From Strongylocentrotus purpuratus (lineage: Eukaryota > Echinodermata > Echinoidea > Camarodonta > Strongylocentrotidae): a stretch of DNA of 64,000 bases. The translations under genes and the position numbers were made by a program. The notes under the pieces were generated by a model. The model ran no database searches, was not told the origin of the DNA, and saw only the letters and a program-made list of their open reading frames with translations. Below, piece after piece: positions 37,801 to 46,000 of the stretch (position 1 is the stretch's first letter; each line of letters starts with the position of its first letter). Location: NCBI RefSeq assembly GCF_000002235.5, contig NW_022145615.1:9304891-9368890 (forward strand), in the 5' to 3' direction.

Positions 37801-40800
37801 CGAGTCCTTCTATTTCCTGGAGCTGGCCGTAGGTCGATGGTAGCTCAGTTCATAGCTAGACTCGTCATCTAGCTGAATAGAGGTGGCATAACGTGCTATT
37901 CCAGGTCGAAAGGATCGAGGAGGGGTAGAGCTAGGGTCTCAGTTTCAGCATGAGTGACCGCCCGGCTGAGTCCCCGGTGAATTCTGGCGGGTCACCATGT
38001 GAAGAAATGTATGGCCTGTCGGGCTGGGTTGCCGTCGCTGGTGCAGTGGGTCGTGATTTTGGTACTGTGAAACTCCAAGCAATGGGCTGATTTCTGGACT
38101 GAAAAGCCACCTGAAGAGTCTGAAAAAGCCCGCTCGCTGTAGAGGGATCCATGGACATGGTTGGTTGTCTGGGCAATTCTGTTTACGTATTTCTTTCAGA
38201 AAATGCGACAGTTTCCTCATATAATTCTTCCTCCGTTATCACGTTTAGCGGGAAATTGCTTGATTGATTTTGGGCAACAACCTCGTCTTCAGCGGGGTTC
38301 ACAAGTGCCGTAACCTCCATCCCCAGCCGGCTGCTTGTTTTATTTTCATCGTCCCTAGGGACGAGGTGCTAATTTTCGGGAAGATATTTGTGGGGGGGGG
38401 GGGATTTCGTGGGAGGAGGCACAGTTTTCACTCCACTCTCACTCCCGATCAGAGATCAGCTCATGGGATTTTGGCTTTGATATCCCCGGGCTAACACATG
38501 CGTTCTTGGGATTTGTTTTAGTGTTGGTCTGTCTCTTTTGGACTTTGTGATTGTCTTTTTCACATTGGATGGGGTTTTCTTCCCCTTCTCACTCTTTGGG
38601 ATGTCCGTCACGTCCATGACCTATCCCTGATAGTGTTTGAAAGTGTAGACATCGTCTTAATTGAAAAGCCGGTGAAAAAACAATAAGATTTGCGGGCACG
38701 CCTGATTACATTTGGTATGTACTCTGAGCAGGCGCCCGCAAAGGAAGTGATATTAGGCGCGGGGCGTTATATACTACTGACCGTCTGGGTTTCCTACATC
38801 TCACTAAGCTCCATGTAGCTAAGAGAGGATTTCACAAGTCTAACCTATTAAGTGTTCAGTTAAATATGTAGATACAGAGGGCAAATGGGAGGGCAAATGG
38901 GAGGGCCCTCGCAAGAAACAGAGTTTTTGTTTGATTGATCGCACTTTCAGAAATTCATAACTTTCTTATTTTTAGCCAGTTTTTTCTTTAAGTTTCACTT
39001 ATCTGATACTCTCAGTTTTCTGCTTCTATTATAACCAACAAGGTAACCAACTCAATATCAGGGTAGACTTCCCCTTCAAGTACTGGTACATGTATAATAT
39101 ACATGTAAAGAGGAGGTGAGTTGGCTTAGTCTGTATTAAAGCGTCTGCCTGTGGAACCAAAGATCGGTTTGAATACAACCCAGGTGGACGACTGAAGCCT
39201 GTTAACGTGCCCCTCCGTTTCATAGATGCAGACTAGGTTGCAGTTGAAAACGCTCTGTCCCTCAGATAAGACGTTAAATGGAGGCCCAGTGTAGAGGAGA
39301 ATCATCACCTTTGCATGTTTTGAACCCACTGCAATTTTCTTTTAAGAGGAGGTGGTAACCCTAGTGCAGTGGCTCACCTACACAACCCCAATCAGTTATA
39401 CCGGGAGGAGAGACCCGAAGGTTACAGTGATTCAGGCCACTTTTCCCCACCAGGCAGAGGTGATTCCAAATACTTAATAAAAACAATAATTTAAATTATA
39501 ATTATCAATATTGCTTTTCATTATCATTTCATTCCAATCATCACAGATAGCAAACAAGTGGCCGTTTGGAGTCAGTTATCTTGAGGCAAACGACGGGGTT
39601 ATCTATGGAACTCTGGACAATTGTGCTTTTCGATTTAATCCCGATATCAGAGAAGGTAAATCAAGTAAATACAACCAAAACCTAGAATTCCCAAGGGAGG
39701 TAAGGAAAGTGGTCTTTATAGGCAGGTGGTCTTTCTCAGTTTCATACAATGTAGTTTTTTTGCAGTACATAGCCTTCCATTATGTTGTTTCATTACTTTG
39801 TTTCTAATATTTGATACATATCCCTGAATGTTTGTCTCACCTGCATAGCAAAAGCGAGACATAGGCACCGCTTCCGGTGACGGCAGCAGCGGCGGCGTCA
39901 ACATCAAAAACTTAACCTGAGTTTAAGTTTTTGAATTTTTAATATTATTTTGAAAGTATAAGTTCTTATTCAATGTAACTTACACTAAAAGTATCCCCAA
40001 TCATGTGAGTAGAATTTCAGGTCACTAAGTCAGGGTCATTTCAGGTCAACAACTTTTACTATGTTGTGGCATCAACATCAAAAACTTTTTTGAATAAGAA
40101 TAATTTTGAAAGCATTATAGAGATATAAAGACTGCTTTGAGAGGCCCAGATGTTCAAACACATAAACCAATGGGTATCGCAGCCAAATTTTACTATTTTC
40201 ATGGTAACCAGAATTTTGAGGGATCTCATTCTTGGACTATTAACCGTTTATGTCATTTTACGTTTCTTTACGGGAATGGCGTATATCACGACTCCAGTTT
40301 CGACCAATCAGATGGTTGGATTTCTAAAGAAAGGAATATAAACATTCCTATTCCATGAAACTTGAACATAAGGGTTATCAATGCTGCTTGTAAGTGTCGG
40401 CTTGTCAGTAGACTTGGATTATGTTTTCACAACTTAATATGAGAATTGTAAATCAACTTTTGTTATTTGTTCATATTTCATGAAAGTTATCAATCTTGGT
40501 GCAAATAATAGTAAATAATTTTTCTGATGACTCTTAGTCAATATTTATTTCAAAATGCTGATTATATTCAGAGGATTTCATTTTGGGGGTCTGCTTATGG
40601 GCCACCCTGCCTATATAAATAATGTCCCAACCTCAATTTTTCATCATATCGAATTGCATAATGCAGGTGAGACCGCCAAGAGCGTTTTTCTTGTTATATC
40701 CTCTCTCTCTCTTTCTCCATCACACACAGTAAACTCACATTTACATGTTTGCTCGCTAGGTGCCTCGTCTGTTCCAGACATTTGCATCAATGCTTTCAAT

Positions 40801-43046
40801 ATACTTCTATCTCTGGTACATTGTAATGTGATGTTACTTCTGTTACCAGTCAGCACAATGAACTTATCCATGTACTTGATGCGTTGTCTCTCTCTACTTC
40901 TCTTTCCCTCAATTTGTCTCTGTCAGTATCCTGTTTTCTGTGCATTCTCTTCCCATAGTAGGCCCAACAAACCAAATTTTTCTCTTCTTATGATGTTAAC
41001 CCTAAAAACACAGGCTATTTGAACCTTTAAAACACTGGGGGGGGGGGTTTCTAAAAGGGCACCCCCCCCCTAAGATCTTGGCAACCAAAACTCTGGTCGA
41101 CTCAAATTTGCCATGGTGATAGAAGTCCATAAGATCCACAATATTGTATAGTTAAAATATTTGTTTTAAATTAGAATATGCTACATGTATTAGAGCTAAT
41201 TAATAACCGGTATGCAAAAAATGTTTTTTTTTAGTATTTTTCTTTATATATGGTGATTCTTATGGGGAAAAAAACTGTTCATGGTACGATATACATGCTA
41301 AGATTATATTTACAAAATCTCTGATTAAAAAATAAGGTTATTGATATGATAATTATCCAACTTATGAATAATTATGATGTCATATTCTATCATGAACACA
41401 TGTTTTTGGTGATAATTTCATGTGAAGTCGTGAAAGACATGTTTACTTCCTTACACTGTATGTTGGAGTGCTGGGGAGTGGTTCAGAAAGACTAAGATCG
41501 ACTTTAAGTTGGACTTAACTATGCCAGGCAGTTTATGCCACTGTTTGTTTTCACCATTATGATCTTTAGATAGTATTCTTTCCTTCAATAATGAATTATC
41601 AAAAAATGTAAGTTCTGTAGATTTGTGACCATGATTTGTACGTCCCTTCAGAGACCAATGCCAGTAAATGGTGAGAGCAAACAGTGGCATGAACGGCCTT
41701 CCATAGTTTAGTCCAACTTAAAATTGATCTTAGTCTTTGTGAAACATCCCCCCTGATTTATTTGTCTTTTGTATAGTTTGTCATTTGATCAATATGATGC
41801 ATACATTGTTGTAATTACTTATTGTAATTAGTACTAGTTAATTATGCAAATATGAAAGTTTGAAAAATTTTCACTTTTTTCCACTTATTTTTATTTTCAA
41901 TTGACATAATCATGTACACATGAATTAACTGTATTACACTTACAGTTCATGTGAAAAGATGGGTATAAAACTGCAAGATAAAAGGTGCATCAAAAAAACC
42001 TCTGTATGATATATGGAAGAATTAAAACAAACAACAAATATAATAAAAACTAAATTCAGTGACACACGATCACACCCAGACTGTTGACCCGGTTTGCGCA
42101 AATTTGGTATCAAAAGATGCGCAAGACTCTAAGGAAAAAAGTCATGAAGTGGCAACGTAAAATATGTAAACATTACAAAGTAATCATGAAAATAGAGGGG
42201 TGGAGGCCTGAATCAGCCCCCACCTCTTCCAGTCTTTTTAGGGTTAAGTTTGTCTATCGGACTTTCGGTCAAAGGAAGTTTGACCTTGGTCCCTCAGGCA
42301 TAGATTTGAGCTGTCACTCAGTGACCAAGTGACTATAGAGAGATGGCTATTTCTTTCATGTCATTATGCATCTGTCTTCATCCTGCAGATTTGAAGATCC
42401 TTGATCGATCACCAAATGTGGACAATTTCACCTTCCCTACCATGGTTAGTGATGCCAAAATCCAAATCTTCAAACTCTTCGAAGGACCCGATGGCTCTGA
42501 TATAAATGCAACCTTCTCGGGGGGATTGGAGAATCACGATTGCAGTCAGCAAGTCCTGAAGTCCACCGGGGCAGGAAAGAGGGAATTCCTACATGTCCTT
42601 TGTGAGATAGAGGCCCTCAGCAAGAATATTGATGGCATTATCACCGTTTCCAGCCCCATGGAAAGCATCAGTGACCTCAAGGTTACTGTAATCGTTGTTA
42701 AAGACGATTCAGGTTAGTTTCTTTGTATTTTACTTGATACTGTATTTGTAGGGTGTTGTTAGATGATGTGTCAAATGCAAAAATGCAATCATCACCAACA
42801 GTAGAACAATTCAAACAGAGTTTGAAGACTAAAATTAAATGCTTTCTTGTACTCAGACTGACACTCCTGGCAACTTGCATATATTAGATACGAAGGCTTA
42901 CCCAGGGAGGGTATTTCAAAGTGCTCTGTATCCAGTGGAGAGTTTTTATATAATAATAATAATAATAATAGTGCCTACTTGTAAAGCGCACAGGTCCACC
43001 TTTCGGTGCTCATGGCAACTCTTATTATCATTCTACCTTTTACTAG

Positions 43047-43083
<37 letters not shown>

Positions 43084-46000
43084 GCATACAAAGATTCTTA
43101 GCCTCTGATTGGCCAAAACTGCAGGCATAAAAATTTGCTACTGAATGCTGGCTAGTATTGAGTTGTCATAGTACTACTTGCATGCACTTTGCAAAGTTAG
43201 ACAGACGCAGTGCTCTTTGGCAGGTAAAATTTTAATTGACTCTTCAAAGAAATTCAAATAAGTACATTTTCACAGGCATATTTTGTTAAAATATCTCTTT
43301 TGGAATTTGACACTGTGGATGCCGTAATGAAATGAATATTGCCTGCTTATTAATACTACAGCTTCTTGGTGATCTTCAGACCGCACTATGCACAGTTCAG
43401 GGTACAGTCTCGAGATCACCTTGGGCAGTGTTTTAACAGTGCCCCTCAAAGCATGTGTATTTGTATAATGTACAATATTAAAAAGCTCTTACAGATACAA
43501 AGTTGAGATTGGTCCAAAGCATGTCACATGATATCGATTGCGAGGATAGTAATTTGCATATTTGATCTTGTCACTTTTCGATGTTATATTGACCACCCAG
43601 ACAAATGAGTATATTTTGCGTCATACCATATCCATGCAACCCTGCAAGCACTAGCGCGTACCTGTTGTTTGCATTGTCTCAGCCACATGCATTTGAACTT
43701 GAAGGCTGGACAGCTTGGGCTCAAGACACAAAGAGGGCACAAGATCGCAATCATCCTCGATTTTATATAACAAAATGTAATCATTGTACAAACTCTTTCT
43801 GATGTAACAGATATTGAATGGTAGGATGTGTAATGTAATATTTTTGGACTGCACAGGAGTTACATTTTCCCTTAACGGTTTTTTGAAAATTTATATACCC
43901 CCTGGGGAAAATATAACTTCCTTTTGCAGTCCAAAAAATGTTATATTTAATAAACACCCTCCTTGTCAATCTGTATATTATTCGTCCATCATTTAGATGT
44001 AGCTGTTTGGGGAGTTTAAAATTTCTGTAACATGTTTTCATATACAGAACTGACATTTTGTAGGACTAAAAAAAAGTTGCTTTCATCTGTGCATGTGACG
44101 TGTACATGTCAACAGTAATTAATTCGGTCATTACATTTTGCCACTCTATTAAGAATTTCAATCTCTCTTCTGAATATCAAAATATACAGTGTATTTTGTT
44201 TTTTGTTCCTGCCCTACAATCGCGAACTCCCTACCAGTACACAATGCCACAAGATTTTGGAGACCTTTCTTAATTATTATATTACTTCCCCCCTTTATAC
44301 ATGTAGGAGTAGCAGAAGTGGACCCTGAGGAAGTTAACAAGTATGACAAAGATATGGCTGAGTATAGATACAGTTTCCGCCAGTGGCTAGGTAATCATGT
44401 GGTAAGTAAGAATTAATTTGTTTTCTTTGTCCCTGTTAGATTATCCAACACATATTAAATATCATTGTTCTAAAGTGTACCAATCACTCAAAATATATTG
44501 CTCTGGATGTTGAGGGTTCATTGAGCTTCAAATATTACTGCAATAAATTTGAAGTTCAATACACTCTCAATTAATGTTAAAGTGACTTGTATTAAAGTAG
44601 ACTAGTCACTGCTCCTGTACGTAAATATTAATAATTGAATGATACACGCCAATAAAACTAAAACAACAACAACAATGGCTCACATACATTGTAGAGTATA
44701 GCCTACATGAAACCTGAGCCCGATATGGAATTGTGCACAGGGTTTTATGGCTGTTAAGTGTTTAGCCCATAAAATGTAGGAAATTTTTTTGAGGTTAACT
44801 TTATACATTCTGACTTTCAAAACATTTTTTAAGGTGATTCGTACTCTCAGGTTCACAGCCATCACCTTGTTTAACATTTCTTTAATTTATTGGCATTATA
44901 TATTATTATTATCATTTTTACCGGTGTAATCGTCATTCTTGGTGACATCATCATTATCCTCATAAATCTCATCGTAATTATCATCATGAAAACCGTCATT
45001 GGTATAATCTCCGTCGTCATCACCACTGCCACCATTTATCCACCATTACCATTAGTAATCATCGTCATCAATAACCATCTTCCTCTTAATTTTTTGTTAG
45101 AGTGACAGAAAAACTGGCAAGAAGTTTAATGAACTGTCAAATGGCAATGTTCAAATATTGTGAGGTTTTTTAAGACAATACCATTCTACCGGTACTTGTA
45201 TTTTCTATAAAAATGATCAGTCTAGTTGAAAATCACATGCTTCAATAAAAAGCATTAAGACTGGTACATGTACATGTATGTGTGCATTGGTCTTGAAAGT
45301 ACTCTTCCATGCAACCCATCAAATATTCCATTTTCCTTTTGAGTACCGGTAATAGGTGTAAGAGTGCTCAGAAAGTATTTTTTTCTCACATTACATTGCA
45401 CTACATGTATGTCAATTCTTCCTCATGGAAATGAAAATAATAGTCTAAAGCAAAAAGTGACTATATTTTGCTTTGACCAGCAATGAGCATTGGTCTGAAT
45501 CACATTTTGGTTAAAGATAAACTCCAGTTCTGGTAAAAAAAAAAAAAAAATTAATTCTCACAGAATCGAACAAAACTTACACTGAATGTTCAAGATTACA
45601 AATAAATGACATGTGCCAAACAATTTTGGAAGAAAATGTATACTGGCTGAGTAATGAGCATAGAAAGACAAGGAAATCAAGGTAGTACTTGCCCCGACAC
45701 CATGTGCGTTGTCCCATATATAACTTTCTGTGTACAGTGCTTGTTACTTTACCAAGACTCGGTCAAATTTATTATGATTTTGATGACTCCAGAACCTTGC
45801 AGTGCATACCAATACTTACTGTACATGCTACATGATCAACTATTTCTGATCCTTTCCACACCTTTTCTTTCACAATCATGCAATCGCATTACCAGTACTA
45901 AAGTTTATCTTTAATATTGAAGCAGAAACTATAATCCCCCAAACTTTTGCAAATTTCGCACCTGTATGTTATGTAGGTATGTAATATTATATACACGTAC

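Noticed and set aside
42084-42332. 82-codon basic ORF just upstream of semaphorin exon 14
   Set aside because: It has no acceptor, is out of phase with the gene, and looks like intronic repeat.
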